Assembly: GCA_905221605.1 (NCBI GenBank)
Contig: CAJNDS010002077.1
Span: 561,501 to 625,500, forward strand
Reading direction: 5' to 3'
From: Symbiodinium natans
Lineage: Eukaryota; Sar; Dinophyceae; Suessiales; Symbiodiniaceae
DNA: 64,000 nt
Made by a program: the position numbers and the translations under genes
Shown: one piece after another, positions 21,126-31,995 of the stretch
How positions within the stretch are numbered: position 1 is the first letter of the stretch
How the letters are laid out: each line of letters begins with the position of its first letter
Notes under the pieces: generated by a model
What the model was told of the DNA's origin: nothing
Databases searched by the model: none
What the model saw: only the letters and a program-made list of their open reading frames with translations

Positions 21126-24100
21126 TGAGACCCCTAAACCCTAAACCCTGAAACCCCCTAACCCCCTAACCCGAAAAAAGCCTAAACCCTAGTCCCTGAA
21201 GACCCCTCTAAAGGCCCTAAACCCTACACCCTAAAAGGCCGTAAACCCTAAAGCCTGAAAACCCCTAAACCGAAAAAAAAATCCCAAACCAAAACCCTGA
21301 AACCCTAAAACCCTAAACCCTAAAAGACCCTAAACTCTAAACCCAAAAAAACCTAAACCGCAAAAACTCCTAACCCCTAAACCATTGAAACCTGAACCCA
21401 AAACACCCTAAACCCTAAAACCCTAAAACCCTAAACCCTAACAAAACCTTAAGCCCTAAACCCGAAAAAAAAACTAAGCCCAAAAGCCGAAAATATCTAA
21501 ACCCTAAACAACCCTTAGCCCTCAACCCAAAAAACCCTCAACCCTAAACCACAAACCTTAAAACCCTAGTGTAAACCCTAAGCACTCCCTAACCCTAAAC
21601 CCTAAGAACCCCTGCACCCTAAACCCTAAAACTCCCTAAACCCTAAACCCTGAAAACCCCTGCACCCTAAATCCTACACCCTGAAACCCCCTAAACCCCT
21701 AACCCGAAAAAAAAACCTAAACCCTAGTCCCTGAAGACCCCTAAACCCTAAACCGACCCCTAAAAGCCCCTAAACCCTACACCCTTAAAGGCCGTAACCT
21801 AAGCACAAAAAAACCAAAACCCTGAACCCCAAAAAACCCTAAAAAACCCTGATCCCCAAACCCTAAAACCCCAAACCCTAAACCGCAAAAAGAAACCGAG
21901 CCCTAAAAACAAAAAACCCTAAACCCTAAAAGACCCTGAACTCTAAAACCCAAATAACCTAACCTTAAAAACTCCTAATCCCTAAACCCTAAAAACCCCT
22001 AAGCCCCAAACCCAAAAACCCTAAATCCCCTACGCCCTAGACCCTCAAAACCCCCAAACCCTAAACCGTAAAACCCCCAAACCCCCAACCCTAAAAGCCC
22101 TTAAACCCTAAACCATAAAACCCTGAGCCCTGAACCCAAAGCATCCTAAACCCTAAAACCCTAAAACCCTAAACTGCAAACTCTAAACTAAAAACCCTAA
22201 ACCCTAAAAAAACCCTAAGCCCTAAACCCTGAAAAACCCTAAGCCCAAAACCCAAAAAACTCTAAACCCTAAAAGGCCCTTAGCCCTAAACCCAAAAAAA
22301 ACCTAAACCCTAAACCTTAAAACCCTACTGTAAACCCTAAACCCTGAACACTCCCTAAACCCTAAACCCTAAAAAAACCCCTGCACCCTAAACCCTAAAA
22401 ACCCTAAACCCTAAACCCTGAAAACCCCTGCACCCTACAACCTAAATCCTAAAACTTCCCCCTAAACCCCTAACCCGAATAAAAACCTAAACCCTAGTCC
22501 CTGAAGACCCCTAAACCCTAAACGGACCCCCTAAAAGTCCCTAAACCCTACACCCTTAAAGGCCGTAACCTAAACACAAAAAAACCAAAACCCTGAACCC
22601 CAAAGAACCCTAAAAAACCCTAAACCCCAAACCCTAAAACCCCAAACCCTAAACCGCAAAAAGAAACCGAGCCCCAAAAACAAAAAACCTAAACCCTAAA
22701 AGACCCTGAACTCTAAAACCCAAAAAACCTAACCTTAAGAACTCCTAGTCCCTAAACCCTAAAAACCGCTAAGCCCTAACCCCAAAAACCCTAAATCCCC
22801 TACGCCCTAGACCCTCAAAACCCCCAAACCCTAAACCGTAAAACCCCCAGACCCCCAACCCTAAAAGCCCTTAAACCCTAAACCATAAAACCCTGAGCCC
22901 TGAACCCAAAACATCCTAAACCCTAAAACCCGAAAACCCTAAACTGCAAACTCTAAACTAAAAACCCTAAACCCAAAAAAACCCTAAGCCCTAAACCCTG
23001 AAAAACCCTAAGCCCCAAACCCAAAAAACTATAAACCCTAAAAGGCCCTTAGCCCTAAACCCAAAAAAACCCTAAACCCTAAACCTTAAAACCCTACTGT
23101 AAACCCTAAACCCTGAACACTCCCTAAACCCTAAACCCTAAAAACCCCCCTGCACCCTAAACCCTAAACCCTGAAAACCCCTGCACCCTAAACCCTAAAC
23201 CTGAAAACCCCTAAACCCCTAACCCGAAAAAAAACCTAAACGCTAGTCCCTGAAGACCCCTAAACCCTAAACGGACCCCCTAAAAGTCCCTAAACCCTAC
23301 ACCCTTAAAGGCCGTAACCTAAACACAAAAAAACCAAAACCCTGAACCCCAAAGAACCCTAAAAAACCCTAAACCCCAAACCCTAAAACCCCAAACCCTA
23401 AACCGCAAAAAGAAACCGAGCCCCAAAAACAAAAAACCTAAACCCTAAAAGACCCTGAACTCTAAAACCCAAAAAACCTAACCTTAAAAACTCCTAGTCC
23501 CTAAACCCTAAAAACCGCCAAGCCCTAACCCCAAAAACCCTAAATCCCCTACGCCCTAGACCCTCAAAACCCCCAAACCCTAAACCGTAAAACCCCCAAA
23601 CCCCCAACCCTAAAAGCCCTTCAACCCTAAACCGTAAAAACCCTGATCCCTGAACCCAAAACATCCTAAACCCTAAAACCCTAAACTCTAAACTCTAAAC
23701 TAAAAACCCTAAACCCTAAAAAACCCTAAGCCCTAAACCCTGAAAAACCCTAAGCCCAAAACCCAAAAAACTATAAACCCTAAAAGACCCTTAGCCCTAA
23801 ACCCAAAAACACCCTAAACCCTAAACCTTAAAAACCTACTGTAAACCCTAAACCCTAAACACTCCCTAAACCCAAAACCCTAAAAACCCCCCTGGAACCT
23901 AACCCTAAAAACCCTAAACCCTAAACCCTGCAAACCCCTGCACCCTAAACCCTAACCCTGAAAACCCCTGCACCCCAAACCCTAAACCTGAAACCCCCTA
24001 AACCCCTAACCCGAAAAAAAGCCTAAACCCTAGACCCTGAAACCCCTAAACCCTAAACCGACCCCCTAAAAGCCCCTAAACCCTACACCCTTAAAGGCCG

Positions 24101-26113
24101 TAACCTAAACCCAAAAAAAACAAACCCTGAACCCCAAAAAACCCTAAAAAACCCTAAACCCCAAACCCTAAAACCCCAAAACCCTAAACCGCAAAAAGAA
24201 ACCGAGCCCTAAAAACAAAAAACCTAAACCCTCAAAGACCCTGAACTCTAAAACCAAAAAAACCTAAACCTCAAAAACTCCTAATCCCTAAACCCTAAAA
24301 ACCGCTAAGCCCTAAACCCAAAAACCCTAAAATCCCCTACGCCCTAGACCCTCAAAACCCCCAAACCCTAAACCGTAAAACCCCCAAACCCCTATACCCT
24401 AAAAGCCCTTAAACCCTAAACCGAAAAAACCCTGAGCCCTGAGCCCAAAACATCCTAAACCCTAAAACCCTAAAACCCTAAAACCCTAAAACCCTAAAAC
24501 CCTAAAACCCTAAAACCCTAAACTCTCAACTCGAAACTAAAAACCCTAAACCCTAAACCCTAAAAAACCCTAAGCCCTAAACCCTGAAAAACCCTAAGCC
24601 CAAAACCCAAAAAGCTCTAAACCCTAAAAGGCCCTTAGCCCTAAACCCAAAAAAACCCTAAACCCTTAACCTTAAAACCCTACTGTAAACCCTAAACCCT
24701 GAACACTCCCTAAACCCTAAACTCTAAAAACCCCCCTGCACCCTAAACCCTAAAAACCCTAAACCCTAAACCCTGAAAACCCCTGCACCCTAAACCCTAA
24801 ACCTGAAAACCCCTGCACCCCAAACCCTAAACCTGAAACCCCCTAAACCCCTAACCCGAAAAAAAGCCTAAACCCTAGACCCTGAAACCCCTAAACCCTA
24901 AACCGACCCCCTAAAAGCCCCTAAACCCTACACCCTTAAAGGCCGTAACCTAAACCCAAAAAAAACAAACCCTGAACCCCAAAAAACCCTAAAAAACCCT
25001 AAACCCTTAACCCCAAAACCCCAAACCCTAAACCGCAAAAAGAAACTGAGCCCCAAAAACAAAAAAACCTAAACCCTAAAAGACCCTGAACTCTAAAACC
25101 AAAAAACCTAAACCTTAAAAACTCCTAATCCCTAAACCCTAAAAACCCCTAAGCCCTAACCCAAAAACCCTAAAATCCCCTACGCCCTAGACCCTCAAAA
25201 CCCCCAAACCCTAAACCGTAAAACCCCCAAACCCCCAACCCTAAAAGCCCTTCAACCCTAAACCGTAAAAACCCTGAGCCCTGAGCCCAAAACATCCTAA
25301 ACCCTAAAACCCTAAAACCCTAAAACCCTAAAACCCTAAACTCTCAACTCAAAACTAAAAACCCTAAACCCTAAAAAACCCTAAGCCCTAAACCCTGAAA
25401 AACCCTAAGCCCAAAACCCAAAAAGCTCTAAACCCTAAAAGGCCCTTAGCCCTAAACCCAAAAAAACCCTAAACCCTTAACCTTAAAACCCTACTGTAAA
25501 CCCTAAACCCTAAACACTCCCTAAACCCTCAACCCTAAAAACCCCCCTGCACCCTAAACCCTAAAAACCCTAAACCCTAAACCCTGAAAACCCCTGCACC
25601 CTAAACCCTAAACCTGAAAACCCCTGCACCCCAAACCCTAAACCTGAAACCCCCTAAACCCCTAACCCGAAAAAAAGCCTAAACCCTAGACCCTGAAACC
25701 CCTAAACCCTAAACCGACCCCCTAAAAGCCCCTAAACCCTACACCCTTAAAGGCCGTAACCTAAACCCAAAAAAAACAAACCCTGAACCCCAAAAAACCC
25801 TTAAAAACCCTAAACCCTTAACCCCAAAACCCCAAACCCTAAACCGCAAAAAGAAACTGAGCCCCAAAAACAAAAAACCCTAAACCCTAAAAGACCCTGA
25901 ACTCTAAAACCCAAAAACCTAAACCTTAAAAACTCCTAATCCCTAAACCCTAAAAACCCCTAAGCCCTAACCCAAAAACCCTAAAATCCCCTACGCCCTA
26001 GACCCTCAAAACCCCCAAACCCTAAACCGTAAAACCCCCAAACCCCCAACCCTAAAAGCCCTTAAACCCTAAACCGTAAAACCCTGAGCCCTGAACCCAA
26101 AACATCCTAAACC
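21126..26113. repeat. Telomere-type repeat array with higher-order structure (left part)
   Basis: Almost wholly built of CCCTAAA-type units (CCCTAAA, CCCTAAAA, CCCTGAA, CCCCAAA) with a larger period. The landmark GGCCGTAACC recurs at 21790, 22561, 23310, 24096, 24941 and 25752, giving steps of 771, 749, 786, 845 and 811 bp. Other landmarks, such as ACGCCCTAGACCCTC and CCGCAAAAAGAAAC, recur with the same spacing. It is a higher-order satellite grown from telomeric sequence, free of coding frames. Confidence 0.92.
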
Positions 26114-26860
26114 GGGGTGGGGGGGTGGGGGGGGGGGGGGGGGGGGGGGCGGGGGGGTGGGGGGGTGGGGGGGGGTTAATTACAGCGTTTCTTCTATCTG
26201 CAGCTCACATTCAGCGACCGCCTCTGTCCAATCGGTTCTCCAATGAAAAGAAAAGCACAAATTCATCGGCCTGCGTGGGGTTTCGTAGCATTGGCAACAT
26301 TGATGATTTTCAGCGCAGTGTGTGCGGAATCAGGTCTTTGGGGCCTTGGCCTTGGCCTGCGCATGGTTGCGCATGATTTCGAATTGCCCTCTTACACTCT
26401 TCTTTCATTCTTTGCTTGTTGTTCAACATGGCACAAACGACGGAAAGCTGTAACAGCGTTCCGTGCCTATTTTTCTTTATGTTCGGGGGGGGGGGGTTAA
26501 TTACATCCATCTCGTGCGCGTTTCATTTTTATCTGCAGCTCACATTCAGCGACCGCCTCTGGCCAATCGGTTTTCCAGTGAAAAGAAAAGCACAAATTCA
26601 TGGGCCTGTGTGGGGTTTCGTAGCATTGTTGAAGCGCTGTGTGTGCGGAAGGCGAGAGCGCGGTGCGCAAATGCAGAAAACCATAAGTTGATTTTGTTTT
26701 CGGAAGAAATGCTAATGGTTACCATGGGACTGTCGCAAATGCAACAGTACTTCAATTTGTCTTTCCCGAAACCTGTTTTTGCCCTGGACAGAAAAAAACT
26801 AAAACACAAAACCTCGAAAAAACCGATACGAAACCATCCCCGATGTTGAATCCGCAGGGT
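26114..26860. mobile_element. 0.75-kb insertion inside the telomere-type array
   Basis: Non-repeat sequence interrupts one higher-order unit exactly after CATCCTAAACC; the array resumes at CCCTAAAACC. It consists of two related halves, each headed by a G run followed by TTAATTACA (26176 and 26497, 321 bp apart). They share CTGCAGCTCACATTCAGCGA, a nearby CCAATCGGTT box, GAAAAGAAAAGCACAAATTC and GGGGTTTCGTAGCATTG. The G head at 26114-26175 is over 50 bp with few interruptions. It reads as an inserted element with an internal tandem duplication. No transposase or terminal inverted repeats were seen. Confidence 0.6.
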
Positions 26861-27935
26861 AAACCCTAAAACCCTAAACCCTAAACTCTAAACTAAAAAC
26901 ACTAAACCCTAAAAAGCCCTAAGCCCGAAACCCTGAAAAACCCTAAGCCCAAAGCCCAAAAAACTCTAAACCCTAAAAGACCCTTAGCCCTAAACCCAAA
27001 AAAACCCTAAACCCTAAACCTTAAAACCCTACTGTAAACCCTGAACCCTAAACACTCCCTAAACCCTAAACTCTAAAAACCCCCCTGCACCCTAAACCCT
27101 AAAAACCCTAAACCCTAAACCCTGAAAACCCCTGCACCCTAAACCCTAAACCTGAAAACCCCTGCACCCCAAACCCTAAACCTGAAACCCCCTAAACCCC
27201 TAACCCGAAAAAAAGCCTAAACCCTAGACCCTGAAACCCCTAAACCCTAAACCGACCCCCTAAAAGCCCCTAAACCCTACACCCTTAAAGGCCGTAACCT
27301 AAACCCAAAAAAAACAAACCCTGAACCCCAAAAAACCCTTAAAAACCCTAAACCCCAAAATCCTAAAACCCCAAACCCTAAACCGCAAAAAGAAACCGAG
27401 CCCGAAGAACAAAAAACCCTAAACCCTAAACCCTAAAAGACCCTGAACTCTAAAACCAAAAAAACCTTAACCTTAAAAACTCCTAATCCCTAAACCCTAA
27501 AAACCCCTAAGCCCTAAACCCAAAAACCCTAGAATCCCCTACGCCCTAGACCCTCAAAACCCCCACACCCCAAACCGTAAAACCCCCAAACTCCAAACCC
27601 TAAAAGCCCTTAAACCCTAAACCATAAATACCCCTAAGCCCTGAACCCAAAACATCCTAAACCCTAAAACCCTCAAACCCTAAACACGCTAAACACCCTA
27701 AACCCTTAAAAAACCTAAGCCCTAAACCCTAAAAAAAAATCTAAACCCTAAAACCCCTTACTAAACCCTAAACTCAAAAAAACCCTGAATCCTACAAAAC
27801 CCTAATCCCTAAGAAACCTAAACCCTAAACCGTAAAAACAAAAAAAAGACTGAGCCCTAAACCCAAAAACCCTGAACCCTAAAACCCCTAGGCCCTAAGC
27901 CCTAACTTAAACCGTAAAAACCATACGAACCCCTT
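26861..27935. repeat. Telomere-type repeat array (right part)
   Basis: Continuation of the same higher-order array after the insertion. GGCCGTAACC recurs at 27290. The last few hundred bases are more decayed. Confidence 0.9.
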
Positions 27936-27982
27936 CCAAACCCACCGTACGAGCATCGTGTTTTCGAATGGGTGGGGGCTGC

Positions 27983-28018
<36 letters not shown>
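27983..28018 (+). repeat. Poly-C tract at the end of the array
   Basis: About 35 consecutive C bases separate the array edge from unique sequence. Confidence 0.9.
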
Positions 28019-28019
<1 letters not shown>

Positions 28020-28269
28020 CTTGTTTAATGCCGCGCAAGCTGGTTATCGTTTCTTAAGACTACAAGTTGACAACAGAATTTATGCTTTTCCGGATAGGGT
28101 CTATCGTCAGGGAAGAAGGTGTCTATGGAAAGTGGACAGGGCCACAGAGGGGCTGGCACAGGTATGGATAGGGTCTATGCAGAAGGGAGGCGGCAGAGGT
28201 CTATACAAAAACCGGCAGGGTCTATGCATAGGGTTCTGGCGGTGAGATGGAAAGCTCGTAGCATAGGTA

Positions 28270-28538
28270 CCTGTCGAAAAACGATATAGCACATCTCCGG
28301 TTTTCTTGGCGGGTTTGGGCCGTTTTCGGCACGAGCCATCATGAACATCTCGGTGCACGAGGGTGCTCGTTTGGGCTTCGGGTGGCCGCGCATCATGAGC
28401 ATCAGCTGAAGTTTCCCTGGCGGCCTCGCTGCTTTCAAGGGGGATCCGGGGCCGCGTGGGATCTTTGAGGATCGAAGAAACCCTCCGCAGCATCAGTCGC
28501 CATTTCTCTACGAAGTCAACTCGGAGTAGCCGTCTCAT
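28270..28538 (-). CDS. Minus-strand exon-like segment, unidentified
   Basis: A minus-strand frame reads VDFVEKWRLMLRRVSSILKD and then an acidic, Glu/Ala-rich stretch (ESSEAARETSADAHDARPPE). The composition is typical of coding sequence here. Borders, family and role are unknown. Confidence 0.35.
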
Positions 28539-28569
28539 TGTGCAATCGCTGCACCCTGTTCGAAACTGA

Positions 28570-29310
28570 AAGATGAGCAGCCAATTCCACTTGACACGTC
28601 AAGTTGCCTCTGTTAAAACAGCAAAGCCTCTGGCAACAACTCAGGTCAGCCTCTTGGGCGCGGATAGACTCACCCTTAAGCCGCTGATCGAATGCCCAAT
28701 TGGAGGAAGCGCACACAAACAAACCAAAAAACAAACAAAGCAAGCAAACAAACCGTCACGAAACTCCGTGCCACACACATCGTCCTGTAGAGTTCAGTTT
28801 GCAGGCTCTACCCCATGTTGCATGGAGCGCGCAAGTAATCTGCCGAAGAACGGGGACTTGCGTGTTTTCATTCAGCTGAAAGGCTTGCTGCTACTCACAA
28901 GGTGAACACCCTCCGAGCAGATGGATCGGGGCAACTGCAATATGATTGCGCCTGTTGCCCGTTGCCAGTCAGGCTGTGGCGGTACGCTGGAACAGGCTGG
29001 AACATCCAGTGGCACAACCAACGGTTCTTGCGAATCGTTTATGGTGGCTGCGGGTGGTGCTGCCTCGTCTAGGCGGCGGCTTGGTGAGTGATTCCATGGC
29101 AGCTTTGGATAAGCCCTGGTTTGGGCGCGAAGGCACCGAGAGGACTGACGCAGATTAGACTCAAAGCCCTCCCCTGCGCAAGCAGCGGACTCCACCTGTG
29201 TTTCTTCCGTTGGCTATGGTCCACGGTGCACCCGACGCTTTTGACCAGGAAATTCGATTATCTTCGATACGTGTCTGGTTTTGGTGCGACCTTGGCCTTG
29301 GCTTGCGGAG
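28570..29310. other. No gene supported
   Basis: Unique sequence with an A-rich CAAACAAA tract at 28719-28756. No exon was supported. Confidence 0.35.
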
Positions 29311-29313
29311 TTG

Positions 29314-29694
29314 CTAGGGCCCGAGCTCGTTGGCACAATTCAAACTCTCTTGGCGGCTCTTCATGGAGGACAATGCCGCACGTCCTCCTGCAAAAATCCC
29401 TAGACATCCATGGACCGAAGATGGAATGAATTGGTGCCCGGCGACCAATACTTCTGAGGGCGGCACAGGCAACAGGATGAAACCAAGAATCACTAAGCCA
29501 CCGCTACTTATGAGGGCGGCAGAAAAACCGGAACCAGGAGTTGTCACCAGTGCGGGAACATGAGCACGTGCTTGGCAAGGAGATGATGCGATGAGCAGCG
29601 CAGACGTAAGATCGATTTCAAGGACGAACAGGCCGGCCGCATGGATTGGAGGTTTGTATCCAGCTTCTGTCAAGGTGAATCCTGAGGAAGGCAA
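29314..29694 (-). CDS. Hydrophobic minus-strand ORF, hypothetical
   Basis: A 126-codon minus-strand frame reads MPSSGFTLTEAGYKPPIHAA, then LFVLEIDLTSALLIASS, and a likely membrane segment, SSGGLVILGFILLPVPPS. The codon pattern is consistent with coding, but there is a competing plus-strand frame. It could be an intronless gene or part of a larger exon. No family is recognised. Confidence 0.35.
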   Translation of the reverse strand: MPSSGFTLTEAGYKPPIHAAGLFVLEIDLTSALLIASSPCQARAHVPALVTTPGSGFSAALISSGGLVILGFILLPVPPSEVLVAGHQFIPSSVHGCLGIFAGGRAALSSMKSRQESLNCANELGP

Positions 29695-30239
29695 GTCGAT
29701 TCGCCAGTGGAAGCTTGCTGCTGGGTGTTGAGCAAAATTTCAAAAACCCTGACCTACATCCTAAAGTCCTAAAGCTCCCAGAGCCATAAACCCTAAACTC
29801 TAAAGCCAAACCCCACAACTACCCGACAACGTGTGTGCTTTTGATGAGTATTGAGCTGCGCCGCAGTTTCTGACAACCCCGCTTAGCCTGGTGGGCTCGA
29901 AGGATCTTCCTCTGCGAGCCGGACGTCTCCACATAGGTGACTGCAGGGGCGCTGTGCGCCTGACAAGGCTCCGCAGCTCAGAACGATGGAACTCACTGGC
30001 TCGCATTATTGGCTCACATCGTCTCGCGTTGCTCGTGCTGCTTGCGCTGCCTGGTAGGCGTGGCCCAAGCCAAGGAAGGACTGACGGGACTCCGGCCTAG
30101 AGGAAGGCCGATCCCACAAGTGCAACCCTGTCAGCAGGGTTCGGAGCTTAGGGGTGTGTGCGCTTCTGTTGGGCTTGGTTTGGAGCTTCCCCCTTTTCTT
30201 CATGTTCGCAATTTAGGGGTTAAGGGACCGGAGTTGAGG

Positions 30240-31090
30240 CTGTGAAGCCGCAAAAGTCCGCAACCCCGCCAGGACCCCCCTTCACCCCGACCTTTCATCC
30301 TGCCATACGAAATCTGAATCATTCTGAGCCGTGCACTCACCATCTGCAGCGGCCTGTCTGCGCCAAAGGCCTCCCCCACAGGAACCGCGTTGTATGGGGA
30401 CAAGGTGGGTGAGAAGCAAAACCCGCCCAGCAAACACGGGCCTCTCCCCAGTAGCCGTGCCCACGTGGACTGACACATTTTGAGCGTGAGCAGTCAGCGG
30501 GGGACTGTGCAGAAAGCTCTGCCTGAATGCCGGCGCAGCAATGAGGCTTCGAATCTCGGCCTTGCAGGTTTGCACACAATGCACAACCTCCCAGCACATC
30601 ACCTATCCAATACATTAATCAGCACATCTTACCTGTGTCGGCCGGCCTGGAGCTCTGCATCATCGCGCCGAACTGCCAGCCCCTTTGATTCCTGGCATGA
30701 GCTGAAGTGGCCATCGAAGCCAAACAGCCAGTCTAAGGAAAAAACGGGGAGAGCTCGCAGCTCGCCGCCGCCAAAGGTCGCAGTCGCCCTGCTTCCGTAC
30801 AAGCGCCTGGCAACGTCGGGGGGGGGGGGGGTGGGGGGCGGGTTGGGTGGGAAGGGAAGAACTTGACCAGAAGCGGTGTGCGGCCTCTCTCCATTCTGCG
30901 GCGGTTTGTTGCAGCAAGGCATAGCGGTGCCGAACCTGAAAGTCGCACCATGTCAGGCCTTTCCCTCCACGGCATCCCACGCCCGACGGGGACCGAACAG
31001 CCTGGAGCTCGGCCTGCCGCGCCGGAGCACCCGCCTGTGGCCCGACGAGAAAGACCAGTAAATACCAGCAAGCCTCTTAGACATCCCTTT
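30240..31090 (-). CDS. Multi-exon minus-strand gene, unidentified
   Basis: Clear exon-like pieces: VRHRYALLQQTAAEWREAAH after a TTTCAG acceptor (about 30890-30945); ARRLYGSRATATFGGGELRA, then VFSLDWLFGFDGHFSSC and GLAVRRDDAELQAGRHR, ending at a GTAAG donor (30632-30825); and SPTLSPYNAVPVGEAFGADR followed by SARLRMIQISYGRMKG (about 30300-30430). Upstream, APARQAELQAVRSPS lies near 31000-31040. A poly-G tract at 30820-30831 sits in the presumed intron. The pieces look like one protein of ordinary globular composition but match no family I can name. Confidence 0.5.
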
Positions 31091-31266
31091 TTGAAACTCC
31101 TGGTTCTCTGAAGTCTCTTCAATGACACATGGATGCTGCTATGGACTGAAATTGTAAAGCTGCCAGCTACTGGCCTGCAGCGTGGCTCCCTATGTACATG
31201 GGCTACTTTTGGCCCCTAGCTTGCGATCCTAACACTTCTGAGTTTCTCAGCGTTTCTCAGCGTTTC
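31091..31266. other. Short spacer
   Basis: Contains a threefold repeat of CTCAGCGTTT at about 31245-31272 that overlaps the end of the OmpA-like frame. Nothing else was seen. Confidence 0.4.
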
Positions 31267-31995
31267 TCAGCTGTCCTCCTGGTCTGAGGATGAGTTTTCC
31301 TGCCTGGCCAGGAGAGGGGCATTCTCCTGGTTGCGGTACACCACTTGAACAGGATACCCTAAAGCCCGGAGCATTGCCAGCATGCGATGCCGTCTGATGT
31401 TGGGATCAGCGACATCGGAGTCGGAAGAGTCTGCTTGTCCATCTGAGGTTGGCCGGTTCCTTTCCGGAACCTCTTGGTAGTGATCAGGGCGATCAGGAAA
31501 CTCCTTGCCGTCCAAGCGGAAGTAAAGCTCTGCTCGGGCAGATGCACTGCTCTCTGGTTCGTCCCAAACCATTGCGACTCTCCTACCCCAGGCAGTGCTG
31601 GACACGCTCTCCGCGCGCACGCCCAATTCGACGAGTTCTTGAACCACACACTGTGCACGTCGACGGGACGTGCCGGTTGCAATCCCTCTGGGCGCACCAA
31701 CCCCTGCATGCGCATCCACATGTAGTCGCAGTCGAGGGTGCTTTTGCGCGAACAGAGCTGCCGCATGAATCAGCTGCTTGGTGGCTGGCAGTATGTTCAC
31801 ACCACCTCCATACTCAAAGTACAAGTGGTTCTGGCTTTCTGAAGCGCAGACTTCCGATACACTGATGCCAACTTGCAGCTGTTCCAGGCTGGTACACCCG
31901 GATGCCCAGCTCAAGCCATTCTCGCAAAAGTCCTGCGCGCGCCGTTCAGCAAAGCTGCGAGAAAAGATCAGGCGATGCAAAGCGCCGTCTGCCAT
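31267..31995 (-). CDS. OmpA-like C-terminal domain protein, intronless
   Basis: A 242-residue uninterrupted frame. The middle (about residues 77-165) follows the OmpA C-terminal fold: HLYFEYGGGVNILPATKQLI (first strand and helix), HPRLRLHVDAHAGVG (the GHTD region), TSRRRAQCVVQELVELGVRA (the helix with the conserved Arg), then STAWGRR and ARAELYFRLDG (last strand). In bacteria this domain binds peptidoglycan. Here the Asp of GHTD is replaced (AHAG), so classic ligand binding is doubtful. The N-terminus (SRSFAERRAQDFCENG) resembles a second, decayed copy of the Arg helix. The tail is acidic (SSSDQEDS). Similar domains occur in dinoflagellate proteins of unknown role. Lack of introns suggests bacterial ancestry or retroposition. 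It could be the last exon of a longer gene. Confidence 0.7.
   Translation of the reverse strand: MADGALHRLIFSRSFAERRAQDFCENGLSWASGCTSLEQLQVGISVSEVCASESQNHLYFEYGGGVNILPATKQLIHAAALFAQKHPRLRLHVDAHAGVGAPRGIATGTSRRRAQCVVQELVELGVRAESVSSTAWGRRVAMVWDEPESSASARAELYFRLDGKEFPDRPDHYQEVPERNRPTSDGQADSSDSDVADPNIRRHRMLAMLRALGYPVQVVYRNQENAPLLARQENSSSDQEDS

Noticed and set aside
21126-27935. A true chromosome end (telomere)
   Set aside because: Units are heavily decayed, organised in a higher-order period, and flanked by gene-bearing sequence on both sides.
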